Below are positions 12,301 through 19,731 of a stretch of 64,000 bases of DNA, piece by piece. Every line of letters begins with the position of its first letter. Position 1 is the first letter of the stretch. Source of the DNA: Spodoptera frugiperda (Eukaryota; Arthropoda; Insecta; Lepidoptera; Noctuidae). Location: the NCBI RefSeq assembly GCF_023101765.2, contig NC_064226.1:12841251-12905250 (forward strand), read 5' to 3'. The notes under the pieces are model-generated. The model worked only from the letters and a program-made list of their open reading frames with translations, had not been told where the DNA came from and did not search any database. A program made the translations under genes and the position numbers.

Positions 12301-12768
12301 CAGTGTACCACCTCTAATGGTATATGATTCACAAATAAATATTTTGACTTTGACTTTACAGAACAGATGAAATATTACCAAGTATCTGCTTTCTATTATA
12401 ATGCAGAACATAATATAACTTGACATTTAAATCTAGTGTTTTGTAACAAATGACATTGATAATACAGTTTTCTTAAATTGAACTACAAATGGTGCAAATA
12501 AAAGTATTATTCTTTTTTTCCTTTTCTGTAGTTCATTTAGCAAATTCTGAATAGCAACATTAACATTAAATTATGTTGTTTTATTTATGAGTTACAAATG
12601 ATTTTAAGTATATTCTGGAGTTTATTTGTAAGCCGGTATTAGTATACTTTAGGAATTTACAAGTATCAATTATCAGAGACCACAAATACTTACATGAGCG
12701 GCCGCTTCTTCTTCTTCTTTCTTTTTAAGCTCCTCCAATTCCTTTTTAGAAAGCCCTCGAGAGCTCAT
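252..12768 (-). CDS. U2SURP: U2 snRNP-associated SURP motif protein (SR140), 16 coding exons, C-terminus near window edge
   Basis: The protein is a nuclear splicing factor associated with the U2 snRNP. Joining exons 12694-12768, 11051-11144, 10544-10736, 10033-10195, 9056-9221, 8033-8196, 7537-7602, 7322-7365, 6794-7014, 5756-5867, 4885-5127, 4002-4188, 2654-2918, 2141-2366, 1381-1534 and 252-368 gives one frame of about 829 residues, with all phases matching and GT-AG introns. Domain order matches the family: N-terminal LSKKELEEL; RRM at about 164-248 (RNP2 LYLGNL, RNP1 GRNCGFVAF); SURP at about 323-385 (IHRMVEFV, GPMFEAIIM); CID at about 434-576 (LTPSRASVG, ARLYLLSDIL); acidic DDIDGVP repeats; cwf21-like segment at 740-791. 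An in-frame TAA lies three codons before the ATG, which fixes the start. Human U2SURP is about 200 residues longer, mostly in its N-terminus and RS tail. The last exon may instead splice onward past the left edge. Confidence 0.95.
373..658 (+). mobile_element. MITE family A, copy 1
   Basis: About 285 bp, nearly identical to 4343-4605. Ends form an imperfect 17-bp TIR (aattgggtagtatcct against the complement of the gtaggaaactagcctatt end). It abuts the acceptor of the leftmost U2SURP exon. Confidence 0.8.
895..1010. repeat. Lepidopteran interspersed repeat fragment
   Basis: The stretch with cgtcccactgcagggtaaag and ggccttcc resembles a repeat common in moth genomes; its class was not determined. 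Confidence 0.35.
1067..1117. repeat. Hairpin-forming inverted repeat
   Basis: Arms 1067-1086 and 1098-1117 (20 nt, 19 matching) with an 11-nt loop, immediately upstream of a SINE. Confidence 0.85.
1125..1342 (+). mobile_element. tRNA-derived SINE with A-rich tail
   Basis: The head carries tRNA-like A box (ggttggtgcggtagctgg) and B box (ggttcgattcccgcac), followed by a non-tRNA body and a 3' A-rich tail at 1332-1342. It is antisense to U2SURP and ends 38 bp from the exon 15 donor. It lacks an acceptor-stem fold as a real tRNA would have. Confidence 0.8.
1381..1534 (-). CDS. U2SURP: U2SURP coding exon 15, cwf21-like helix
   Basis: It encodes EEQALKRETLREIEVRVLKY and QQIQHYRRKLIKK, which aligns with the cwf21-type helix near the C-terminus of U2SURP. 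Donor GTCACT is weaker than its neighbours. Confidence 0.88.
1931..2110 (+). mobile_element. Helitron-like non-autonomous element, copy 1
   Basis: It starts TCTATACTAATATTATAAAG, carries the family motifs gctgaagagtttg and ccaataggagccg, and ends with ccgcgcgg-like hairpin sequence and CTAG before T. A partial second copy of the 5' end precedes it at 1903-1930. Confidence 0.65.
2141..2366 (-). CDS. U2SURP: U2SURP coding exon 14, second DGVP repeat
   Basis: It encodes DEDIDGVPLESE and TFVPSRWETVD, matching the P-S-K/R-W-E motif after the DGVP repeats in the family, then a Thr/Gln-rich tail. Donor GTATGA; a Helitron-like element ends 30 bp past it. Confidence 0.9.
2654..2918 (-). CDS. U2SURP: U2SURP coding exon 13, acidic/Ala-rich linker
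   Basis: It encodes ETDSVPGMGNEQEEG, then an Ala/Arg-rich segment and DLNDDIDGVPG, the first of two D-x-DGVP repeats typical of this protein. Very GC-rich coding sequence. Confidence 0.88.
2919..4001 (-). other. U2SURP intron 12-13 (about 1.1 kb)
   Basis: No coding sequence was found. It contains a fold-back at 3402-3457 and otherwise AT-rich unique-looking sequence. Confidence 0.6.
3402..3457. repeat. Nested fold-back repeat
   Basis: Outer arms (gacacaaaatatata and its complement) enclose an inner inverted repeat (gtaagattg/caatcttatac), giving an almost fully palindromic 56-bp stretch. Confidence 0.8.
4002..4188 (-). CDS. U2SURP: U2SURP coding exon 12, C-terminal half of the CID
   Basis: It encodes FQQRLTEIMRNCHLAW, RVTRILQAWADWAVYP and FLLHINDVFLGQDK, closing the CID. 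Phase 0 at donor GTAACG. Confidence 0.93.
4343..4605 (+). mobile_element. MITE family A, copy 2
   Basis: Same orientation and same ends as 373-658, with a few indels. It lies in the U2SURP intron between exons 11 and 12. Confidence 0.8.
4691..4890 (+). mobile_element. SINE-like insertion with 14-bp target duplication
   Basis: Perfect 14-bp duplications gtactgacgcgctg at 4691-4704 and 4877-4890 flank a poly(A)-ended insert (A-run 4862-4875). The insert is related to the one at 38627-38782. The duplication covers the exon 11 3' end and its splice donor. Confidence 0.9.
4885..5127 (-). CDS. U2SURP: U2SURP coding exon 11, N-terminal half of the CID
   Basis: It encodes QRDRLEELIRGLTPSRASVG, AMAWCLEHAEAAGEV and RVARLYLLSDILHNAGAKL, the CTD-interacting (RPR) domain. 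GC content is much higher than in the flanks. Donor GTCAGT at 4884 was chosen because it gives the family-length junction YRSAFQQRL. The donor lies inside a SINE target-site duplication. Confidence 0.9.
5345..5525 (+). repeat. Moth interspersed repeat, copy 1
   Basis: It shares ggttttctgtgaggcc, tcgagccggccc and attcgtgcc with 58400-58690, but is missing the 5' half of that longer copy. Confidence 0.65.
5530..5722 (+). mobile_element. Helitron-like non-autonomous element, copy 2
   Basis: Same family as 1931-2110: starts TCTATTCTAAT, ends gcgcggaagtagCTAG. Its 3' end is 33 bp from the U2SURP exon 10 donor. Confidence 0.65.
5756..5867 (-). CDS. U2SURP: U2SURP coding exon 10, SURP-CID linker
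   Basis: It encodes SVWRPPVMNLYTAGMPDEL and an acidic stretch. Donor GTCAGT; a Helitron-like element ends 33 bp past it. Confidence 0.9.
6313..6521 (+). mobile_element. Helitron-like non-autonomous element, copy 3
   Basis: The best preserved internal sequence of the family (ggtccgatttgaataattct, ggctataggctataaaacat), ending gcgcggaagtagCTAG. Confidence 0.65.
6794..7014 (-). CDS. U2SURP: U2SURP coding exon 9, SURP domain
   Basis: It encodes the whole SURP/SWAP domain: NILMLIHRMVEFV, EGPMFEAIIMNKEINNPFFR, FLFENQSPAHIYYRWKL and LEDFRMFKG. SURP domains in splicing factors usually bind SF1 or related partners. Donor GTATAA. Confidence 0.95.
7322..7365 (-). CDS. U2SURP: U2SURP coding exon 8 (44 nt)
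   Basis: It encodes ILSQSIVKVVVPTE plus two bases of an Arg codon. The sequence is strongly conserved just before the SURP domain. Flanked by acceptor TTTACAG and donor GTAAGC. Confidence 0.88.
7537..7602 (-). CDS. U2SURP: U2SURP coding exon 7 (residues 286-307)
   Basis: A short 66-nt exon encoding IPRVRQGEYYPSDPDDKK and AYEQ. Phase 0 on both sides, so skipping it would keep the frame. Confidence 0.85.
7713..8010. mobile_element. MITE family B, copy 1
   Basis: About 300 bp, very similar to 38791-39110 along its whole length. Ends are imperfect TIRs (aataggaatgatgac / gtcatctacccaatt). It lies 22 bp from the U2SURP exon 6 donor. Confidence 0.8.
8033..8196 (-). CDS. U2SURP: U2SURP coding exon 6, end of RRM and Pro-rich linker
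   Basis: It encodes KEIMNYEMKLGWGKAV and the conserved IPPVPIYIPPAL, followed by a PPPPSGLPFNAQP linker that is near-identical in animal U2SURP. Donor GTAACA lies 22 bp from a MITE end. Confidence 0.93.
8366..8824 (+). mobile_element. Helitron-like element split by a SINE
   Basis: Outer parts (8366-8509 and 8775-8824) match a moth repeat with aaaactacgaaacggatttt and a 3' end gggcgggtcgCTAG. They become continuous if the SINE at 8510-8760 and one target copy are removed. Confidence 0.6.
8510..8760 (-). mobile_element. tRNA-derived SINE, nested
   Basis: Read on the minus strand, it begins gactgcctcgttggtcgagt (A box) with ggttcgattgcc (B box) and ends in a GT-rich simple repeat. It is flanked by 14-bp direct repeats atatgtaaaataca at 8496-8509 and 8761-8774. 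Confidence 0.85.
8851..9013. mobile_element. Palindromic MITE next to U2SURP exon 5
   Basis: Arms 8851-8918 and 8945-9013 are near-perfect inverted repeats of about 68 bp around a 26-nt centre. The core motif tgaataaacatggtaaatat is a familiar moth repeat. Confidence 0.85.
9056..9221 (-). CDS. U2SURP: U2SURP coding exon 5, RRM core
   Basis: It encodes the RRM core, including FGRYGPLASIKIMWPR and the RNP1 motif GRNCGFVAF. Donor GTAAAG. A palindromic MITE ends 42 bp past this donor. Confidence 0.93.
10033..10195 (-). CDS. U2SURP: U2SURP coding exon 4, start of RRM (residues 121-175)
   Basis: It encodes IQEERSERHKYK, an acidic linker and the first RRM strand TTNLYLGNLNPK (RNP2). Donor GTGAAT; phase 0 at the end. 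Confidence 0.93.
10544..10736 (-). CDS. U2SURP: U2SURP coding exon 3 (residues 57-120)
   Basis: It contains ERGKLYKPVSR and the Lys-rich run KKKGQDKKKSNLELFKEEL, which is highly diagnostic of SR140 proteins. Donor GTGAGT; it ends two bases into a Gln codon. Confidence 0.93.
11051..11144 (-). CDS. U2SURP: U2SURP coding exon 2 (residues 26-56)
   Basis: It encodes VFKEFVETFQEVPSTTSK and then the KVWVKAGTYDAGAR segment. Acceptor AACAG and donor GTTAGT; it ends in phase 1. The family has a similar EFxxxF stretch after the KKE-rich start. Confidence 0.9.
11311..12357. mobile_element. Repeat with aaagtcaaagtcaaa ends, interrupted
   Basis: Left end (11314-11336) and right part (12128-12357) form one repeat with inverted aaagtcaaagtcaaa termini. 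The part after gcatttat resumes at 12128, and the uninterrupted version of that junction is seen at 52572-52640. Confidence 0.75.
11337..12120. mobile_element. 784-bp TIR element nested in another repeat
   Basis: TIRs of about 33 bp (start accctttgcgctataacaag; the right end is the near complement) with ttat direct repeats at 11333-11336 and 12124-12127. No ORF of note; superfamily not determined. Confidence 0.75.
12694..12768 (-). CDS. U2SURP: U2SURP coding exon 1 (residues 1-25)
   Basis: It starts at ATG 12768 (context caacATGAGC) and encodes MSSRGLSKKELEELKKKEEE and a short Ala tail. It ends at donor GTAAGT in phase 0. An upstream in-frame TAA excludes a longer N-terminus in this exon. 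Confidence 0.92.
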
Positions 12769-13303
12769 GTTGACAAATTATAGATTGTCGACAGTCGACA
12801 TCCAAATCAAAATTTCAATTTACTCATATAATTGTCTTCATATAGTTCCGTAACATAAACACATTGCATTTTATTATTCGTAAATTATATACAATCGTGT
12901 AAATTGCTGTTAAAATTCGAATTACTGGCTTATTTTATAAATCTTTTAGAATAAATTATAATAACATATCCTAACCTAACAACGTCAACGCTCATTTCAT
13001 TAGCCACAGACTAAAATAATATAACTGTCAGTCATTGTCATATACGTTTAGTAGTCTAGCTAGTTCAAGATTACTTATTATAATACGATTATTATTCTCA
13101 TTCTGTTCACTAAAATGTGTTTACAAATTTTTTCACTGAATTATACAACGAATAATTTACTCATTTTAAATAAAAATGACTTATTATTTTACTATAAAGT
13201 ACAATTTTAGAGTGCTGAACTTAAAAAAAGCGCGGCAATTTGAACATTTTAGAATGCAAAAACAAGACGCGTTTCCGACAAACAAAATAAGAGGGGAGGA
13301 ATA
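12769..13303 (-). promoter_or_regulatory. U2SURP 5' flank and presumed promoter
   Basis: Gene-free AT-rich sequence upstream of the U2SURP ATG and before the first MITE. It must hold the leader and promoter unless another upstream exon exists. No TATA box or CpG-rich core stands out. Confidence 0.4.
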
Positions 13304-13717
13304 TACAATGTGATAGGCGTGGGACTTCTAACCCGTTAAGGCTGAGTACTACATCTAATTTTATAGACAAAAAAAATAATATGGGGGTTGAACCCCTAAT
13401 TGAAAATATAGGAAAATAGTGATTTTTTCGGTAAGAATAATTCACAAATTAATTTTTTTCTCACCAAAACATTATCAAACATATTATGACAAAAGTAATG
13501 AATTAGTTAGCCAAGGTTATTAGCTACCGTTTGTCGTCTTTTTTTTGTTTCTACGACGCATACAACCTTTGATATCAAAAAAAGTAAAAAAAATATTAAA
13601 ATGGCCATAATTTTTAGGGGAGGGGATTCGACCCCTTCGCCCCAGGACTTTTGTCGTTAAAATAAGATGTAGTATTCAGCCTTAACGGGTTAGAAGTCTC
13701 GCCCCTATCACATTGTA
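13304..13717. mobile_element. MITE family C, copy 1 (long TIRs)
   Basis: About 414 bp with long TIRs of roughly 70-95 bp starting tacaatgtgatag. A TA lies on each side. The copy at 15541-15960 is in opposite orientation. Confidence 0.85.
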
Positions 13718-14011
13718 TAGGATACTCAACACAACGCGTATCATAGTCGATTACATATTTAAATTCTACGTTGTTTCCGTAAGAAAGTAAGTATGTAATG
13801 CAGTAGTAACTTGCCTTTTCAAAAGTTCCGGTCACTGCGCCACGGCGCCGGATTCTATTGGGTATGGGTATACCGGCAGCGGCGGTGCCAGTAAGTTAGC
13901 TTTCACATGTACTTATAATTATTTACACGTTCTAACATACGATACTGATTTTATCCGATGTAGGGTGTAAAAATGGTTCATCATCATCATCATACTGCTG
14001 GATATTATATA

Positions 14012-14993
14012 AGGGAGGTAGGGGAGGGATGGGCACTTTTTCACAATTTAATGCATAAAACGTCAGATTTTGTAGATAATCAACATTTATTGCCACTTCC
14101 TATTGCTCCATACTTTTGGCTAGATATCTTATAAAGAACTTTCTTATAATAATAATCAGTCTCCTAATTAGGAGGTAATTAAAAAATTTAGTCAAAAGTG
14201 CCCAAGGCTCCCTATGGTAGGGAGCATTGGGCACACCCTGTGGGAGGCTTGGGCATGGCCTGTAAAACACTTAACATTTATAATAGACTCCAAAAATAAA
14301 CGTAATAACAACAAAAAATATATCACGACTTATCTTAAATTAGTTATAACCCATAAAGGCTTATATTTATATTTATCAGCTGTTGTTATTATTTTTGATC
14401 CTTTTGATAGCTCTTCTATGGCTCGTAATATCAAATCTTTGGGAATTTCTGGTCGCAAACCTTTCTTTTTGAATTTAAACGGCATTTTCTGTAATTAAAA
14501 ATAGTTCAAATAGTGTAATTAAAGCAGGTAATTATAATTTTCAAAAGACCTCCTGTACGCAATATAAAGAAGAGAGCATTGGACATGCCCAAACCTCCCT
14601 CACATCCGACTGCCCATTGCTCCCTCTGTACACATTTTCAACACAATTTACCGGCATTTTTTTTTGTATAGGTATTGAAACGTGAATTTTAGTTTAATTT
14701 ATTAGTTAGTAAATATACAATAGATATATAATAAAAAATACACATACCTTTCGTTACTTTTTTCTGTATTACGATCCGAATCCACAACAAAATATTTACT
14801 TTTACGAGCGCATAATCTTCAAATGTGTTTGTGTTTGACAACTGACGGAAATAACAGATAGTCTATGGATGAACAGTTTTGCCAGACGGTAAAGTAAACT
14901 ACCAAATTAAGAAAAAAGAAAAACCTATGACATGATAAGAATAAAAGGGGGGTGCCCATGTCTCCCGACTGCCCATCCCTCCCCTACCTCCCC
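14012..14993. mobile_element. 982-bp TA-flanked DNA transposon, non-autonomous
   Basis: TIRs of 24 bp (agggaggtaggggagggatg...; 23 match) flanked by TA. Several internal gggca/tgccc motifs. A short minus-strand frame (14484 downward) begins MPFKFKKKGLRPEIPKDLIL, which might be a transposase DNA-binding remnant. Confidence 0.75.
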
Positions 14994-15540
14994 TAAGGCC
15001 TCCCCCTTTTCTGCCATACCTACTTACTTAACTAAACACCATTTACACATTATTATCCTCTGTTTAGTATACTGTATTTATTCTCTAACTTTCTACGCTA
15101 TTAATCTGGACAATATAAAGTCTCCCGAATTTTCAACCGATTTTGATCTTGGTTGCAAGTCTAACTGGACTAGCTTACTACGCAGAACATAAGTTAGTGC
15201 ACAAGTGTGTGCGCAAATACAGCTACATACTCTCTGAACCTGATAGGACGACACCAACCGATATGACCTGAGAGAGGTTAGGCACAGGACCAACGGCTTT
15301 CCGAGTCACGGGGGTTGAAACACACACAACACTTCCTGACTCCGGGCTTATAATGAGTAAAATAACCCAGAAAGTGCCATTATCACTTTTACGCGCGAGA
15401 ATTGAACCCGCGTTGCACAGCAGCCGGTTATCCAGCCTCTGTCCCTTTCCTGTGGGTACATGAGAACGGAAACCACCCCATCAATCAAACAATAGGTGCA
15501 ATCTCCTTCATCTTATCAAGGCGAGAAGACTTCATGAGTA

Positions 15541-15960
15541 TACAATGTGATAGGGGTGAGACTTCTAACCCGTCAAGGCTGAGTACTACATTTAATTTTA
15601 TCGACAAAAAATAATATGGGGGTCGAACCCCACCCCTAAAAATTATGGTTATTTTAATATTTTTACTTTATGTCATATCAAAGGTTGTATGCGTCGTAGA
15701 AACAAAAAAAAAACGACAAACGGTAGTTCCATAACCTTGGCTAACTAATTCATTACCTTTTTCATGTTTTGATAATGTGTTTTTCTTTTCTTACCAAAGT
15801 AAGAAAAAAAAACCTTTTCTGAATTATTTTTACCGAAAAAATCGCTATTTTTCAATTCTTTTAATTGGGGGTTCAACCCCCATATTATTATTTTTGTCGA
15901 TAAAATTAGATGTAGTACTGAGCCTTAACGGGTTAGAAGTCTCACCCCTATCACATTGTA
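15541..15960. mobile_element. MITE family C, copy 2 (long TIRs)
   Basis: Same family as 13304-13717 but inverted, with TIRs of about 95 bp including gggggtYgaacccc. The two copies flank the 982-bp element. Confidence 0.85.
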
Positions 15961-18779
15961 TTCTACCTTAGGGATAAAATATTTTAGGAGAAAGAAATAA
16001 CAAACACTTGATTGGTTACATATTATTTATTGAAAAAAGTATACATCAAAAATGTTTCGATGTAAAATTAAAAAAAAGAACGTGTGCGATTTGACATTAG
16101 TGAATGAATTCTGCACAGGATTATAGTGTAGTGCCAACCATAGTTGAACTCCTTAAAACGTGTTTCCTTATTTCAATGCATGTAAAGTGTAAACTGTAAA
16201 TGTTCCTCAGTTTCAGTACGGCTGGCACTTACATCATACATTTTGGGTATTGGACACTAGCTAAGTATTTATTTATCATACAGAGATATCTTTACAGCCA
16301 AGTGGTAGACAAGTAGAAAAGTTCATTTCATAAAACGTGTAAGTTATACTTGTGCAAGAAAACGTAAAAATTAGCCTCTGAATAGTATAAATTATGTATA
16401 TTAAAATTGGCTAATTGTACTTAAGAGTATTGTGCCAGCATACTGCATAGGCCACGCTATACCTGTTGGCTGTAAATTCCACTGTTTCGTCTCTTTATTT
16501 TGTTCACCTACTATCAATATTACATATTGTTATTTTCACTTAATACTTACATTTAAAATACATAAATAATACAGCTTGATAGTAACCGAAACACCGAATA
16601 ATTTAATGCCTTGAAAGTCAATTTTTGTGAAAATAAACTGATAGCAGTAAGCAATAAGCTCCGCGGCTCGCTAAGAGCACAGTTATCATCTAGCTGGTTA
16701 AATCCATAATTGTAAGATTGAATTTTTAACACATTTTAAAATAAACTTACAATAAAGAACAGTTTATTTCTGTTCATTAAACAATAGATTTGTTATAATT
16801 ACGGCCCGTTAAAGAGAAGAATACTTTTGTGCATCATAAAACTTATGAATATAATGAAACATGCCACGTAATATACATAACTATTACACTGTACACAGCG
16901 AAACTAATGTACATAGTCACAGAACGAATATCATAAGACGTTAGTGTGTACTTGCCGCTGGGGGGCGCCATCACAGATTATATACCGTTCCACCTATGCT
17001 CGCACATGCCCATATCTCGGTGTACACATAGGTTCTATTACATACCCCTGCACGCTTGGATATAAAATGTATCAAAATCTATTTTTCAATGTGACCTTTC
17101 TGTCAACCCGTAGTAATAATTCTTTCGGTAACTAGTCATAGTAAGAAGGGCAGAGTCTCTTTCCTTACTATGAATCCAAATCATACACATACTTATAATC
17201 TGTGACGTCACGCCAAGCGCGCCATCTATTACACAGACGGAGTCAACCTATAACATAAATTACACTAAATTATAGCTCTAGATAATTAATTTGTTAACTT
17301 TTTATTTATACATCGGTAGTATAATGGAGCTGCATCTTATTAGTCTGTAGATATGCAAGCAATTATCTTACTGGCAATAAAAATGTTATTTTACAAGGAT
17401 TTTGGACCTGAAATCATACCACTGATTGTGTTAATAAGGCAGTTGCACTGTGGTAGCCAATAATTAAACGGATAAAACCACGGCGTAGGCACCTTTGGCT
17501 AGTAAACCAGGTACTTGTAGGATTTACACAGCAGATATAATGGTTTCAACCATGGTACATGCTGAAACAAATAATTAAATAGTATTTACAAGAAATGATC
17601 CATTGTATGAGTTCGGTTTAGCACAGGAGTTCAGCTGCACGTAGTACATAGTAAAGGTGTGTTAGTTTACAAGCAACTGACGAATTATTCTGTGTCATAC
17701 AAATTAGAGGCTGAAACAGCTATCTCGTTACTGCAAAATGTATGTTTCAATATTTCGGCATTCTTTTATTCTGTTAATACGTGACCAACGCAGTGATTGA
17801 AAAAACGTATTACGTCGATAATAGTAATATATTTATTTACATGATAAACGAAACACTCTAATTTATATAACACATAGATCTAACTAAATACGCTAAGGGT
17901 AAACGGTAGACTCGCAACACTGTGGGACATTGATGACACACACCACAGTACCGCCATATTGCGGTGACTTTGTGAACATTTGACAACACATACACTGCCC
18001 CTCCTCGAAGGGAACCAGGGCAATACTTTCGTTGATACAAGCCGGTCGAGCTACTCCCGTTCAATAATTACAATAAATACATTTTTACATCAACAACTGC
18101 CATACGGAAGGAGTCGCCGGACTTCTCAGTGAGTCAAGTTACCAGAGTACCAGTACCATCATTATTACATAACGTTTGATACATACAGTATCCGTGAACA
18201 CTGCGCCTACGTTAACTGTCACAAAGTCAACACAATCTCATAAATGTATTATTTTCAACATCAACAATAACACATACAACGCTACCGTCGAAAAGTAAAA
18301 TTACATTAAAGAGGTATAACACTCGTTTTACACTATTAAATGCATTCGTCGAACATTGTACTACTCCTAAAAATCAATGGCCAATGAAAGTGACAAATAA
18401 TTATATTGTACTCGCTTATTTGATCAATAGACATCTATTAAAATAAATCTTCACATACAATATACATCGAATATAATATAAAACTTTTCATTATATAACG
18501 CTAATTGTTCGTGCGCGAGTGTGTGTACACGCGCACACTATCATAATATGGTGAATAGTCAAATCCTTTCGATACATACTTGTTATACACTGTACAGGGA
18601 TTGAATGTTCATGGACAGACTGCATTTACTTTCCGTTCGTTTGTATTTTACGACACTAGTATATAAAATTATGAGTTACAAACGACAATTATACCGCGTC
18701 TTAAAATATTAAGGGCTGTTGTTCGACAGCCTTCGATAATCACGTATTGAAAGAGCTTTTGGACATGTTCTTTTTAATA
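15961..18779 (-). other. Repeat-poor region, possible distal krz 3' UTR
   Basis: No coding exon or recognisable repeat. On the minus strand an AATAAA lies at 16031-16026, just before the MITE at 15960, so a long krz 3' UTR of about 3.6 kb could end here. This is inference from position and composition only. Confidence 0.35.
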
Positions 18780-18799
18780 TTTATTGTTTCGCCTTTATT
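18780..18799 (-). terminator. krz: Candidate krz poly(A) signals
   Basis: Two minus-strand AATAAA hexamers (18799-18794 and 18785-18780), about 850 nt downstream of the krz stop. Confidence 0.5.
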
Positions 18800-19079
18800 T
18801 TTTTCAATATCGGGATCATGACATACATACCAAGTTGGCATAGATTTCGAGGGGGAGAAATTACATGTCTTACTAGTATGGATTCCTTAGTTCGTATTAA
18901 GCCTGCACAAGATGGGCTAATGGATTATCAAGGTTTACTCAATGACTGTAAATCGGGGTCATTGTCTAAATCCTCCAAATATGGATGCGGAATCCAATTT
19001 AAGGAGCGCAGCAGGGGCTCGGGAGCGCGTGCCTTGCGGCCATCCAGCCACTACTACTTGAACCGTTGTGACGGCCGGA

Positions 19080-19643
19080 CTACAAAATCTCATACCAGCC
19101 CCCGCCTAGATATCGTTGGCGGACGCGGCGATCTCTTGCTCGCTGCGGCAAAGAGCGCGAGTGGGCTCTGGCGAACTCCACGAGCTCTGCTAGCAGCCCG
19201 GGTGGAAGTGGCTCGTCCAAGTAGTCAGACATAAAATAATCATACCATGCCAACACCAGCAATAGGAATGCAAGTAACGATGAAAACGTGGAATTGGGCG
19301 CAGAAGACAATTCTGGTCGAAGTATTGACATTGGTTGGCCTATCTCAAAAAATTGGGATTCAAATGATTCAAGAGATCGTGGTCCCGAGATAGATTCTGA
19401 TGATGCGAAAAGTTGGGGTATTGACAGGTTGACAGACTGGAGTTCTGATGGAGTAGGCGATAAAGAAGTCGAGGATGAAACTAGTCGGGGTATCGCGTAA
19501 GGCCAAGGTATCGAGAGAGGTCGGGGTGTTGAAAGAGGCTGCGGTGTTCCAAACGACCGCCTTTCCGGAGGCGACGGCCAGGTGTCAATTTGCGAGAGCC
19601 AGAGCTCCGGTGGAGTCGCGCACTCCGTGGGTGAAGCTGAATC
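19080..19643 (-). other. In-frame open extension after the krz stop, with a predicted membrane segment
   Basis: The frame of the last krz exon continues without a stop for 187 sense codons after TGA, ending at TAG 19082-19080. It would encode a Ser/Pro-rich linker (PQPLSTPRPLSIPWPYAIP), a hydrophobic run SLLAFLLLVLAWYDYF and a charged tail (LPPGLLAELVEFARAHS, GGGWYEIL). It may be a readthrough extension, an alternative C-terminus through an 84-nt intron (19637-19720), or an open 3' UTR by chance. No family was recognised. Confidence 0.4.
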
Positions 19644-19731
19644 TCAGGCATCCGCGTCAGCGCCCTTCAGTCGGAGCCGCGCGAAGTCCTCGAATATTAT
19701 GTCGTCATCTTGCTCCTGACCGTTCTCGTCG
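19644..19731 (-). CDS. krz: krz last coding exon, AP2-binding tail
   Basis: It encodes DENGQEQDDDIIFEDFARLR and LKGADADA, then TGA at 19646-19644. The tail holds the FxxFxxxR motif for beta-2-adaptin. The reading frame stays open after the TGA. Confidence 0.95.

Noticed and set aside
18818..19234. 138-codon plus-strand open frame
   Set aside because: It overlaps the krz downstream frame on the opposite strand; composition is uneven, it has no recognisable domain, and the minus-strand frame is in phase with krz.
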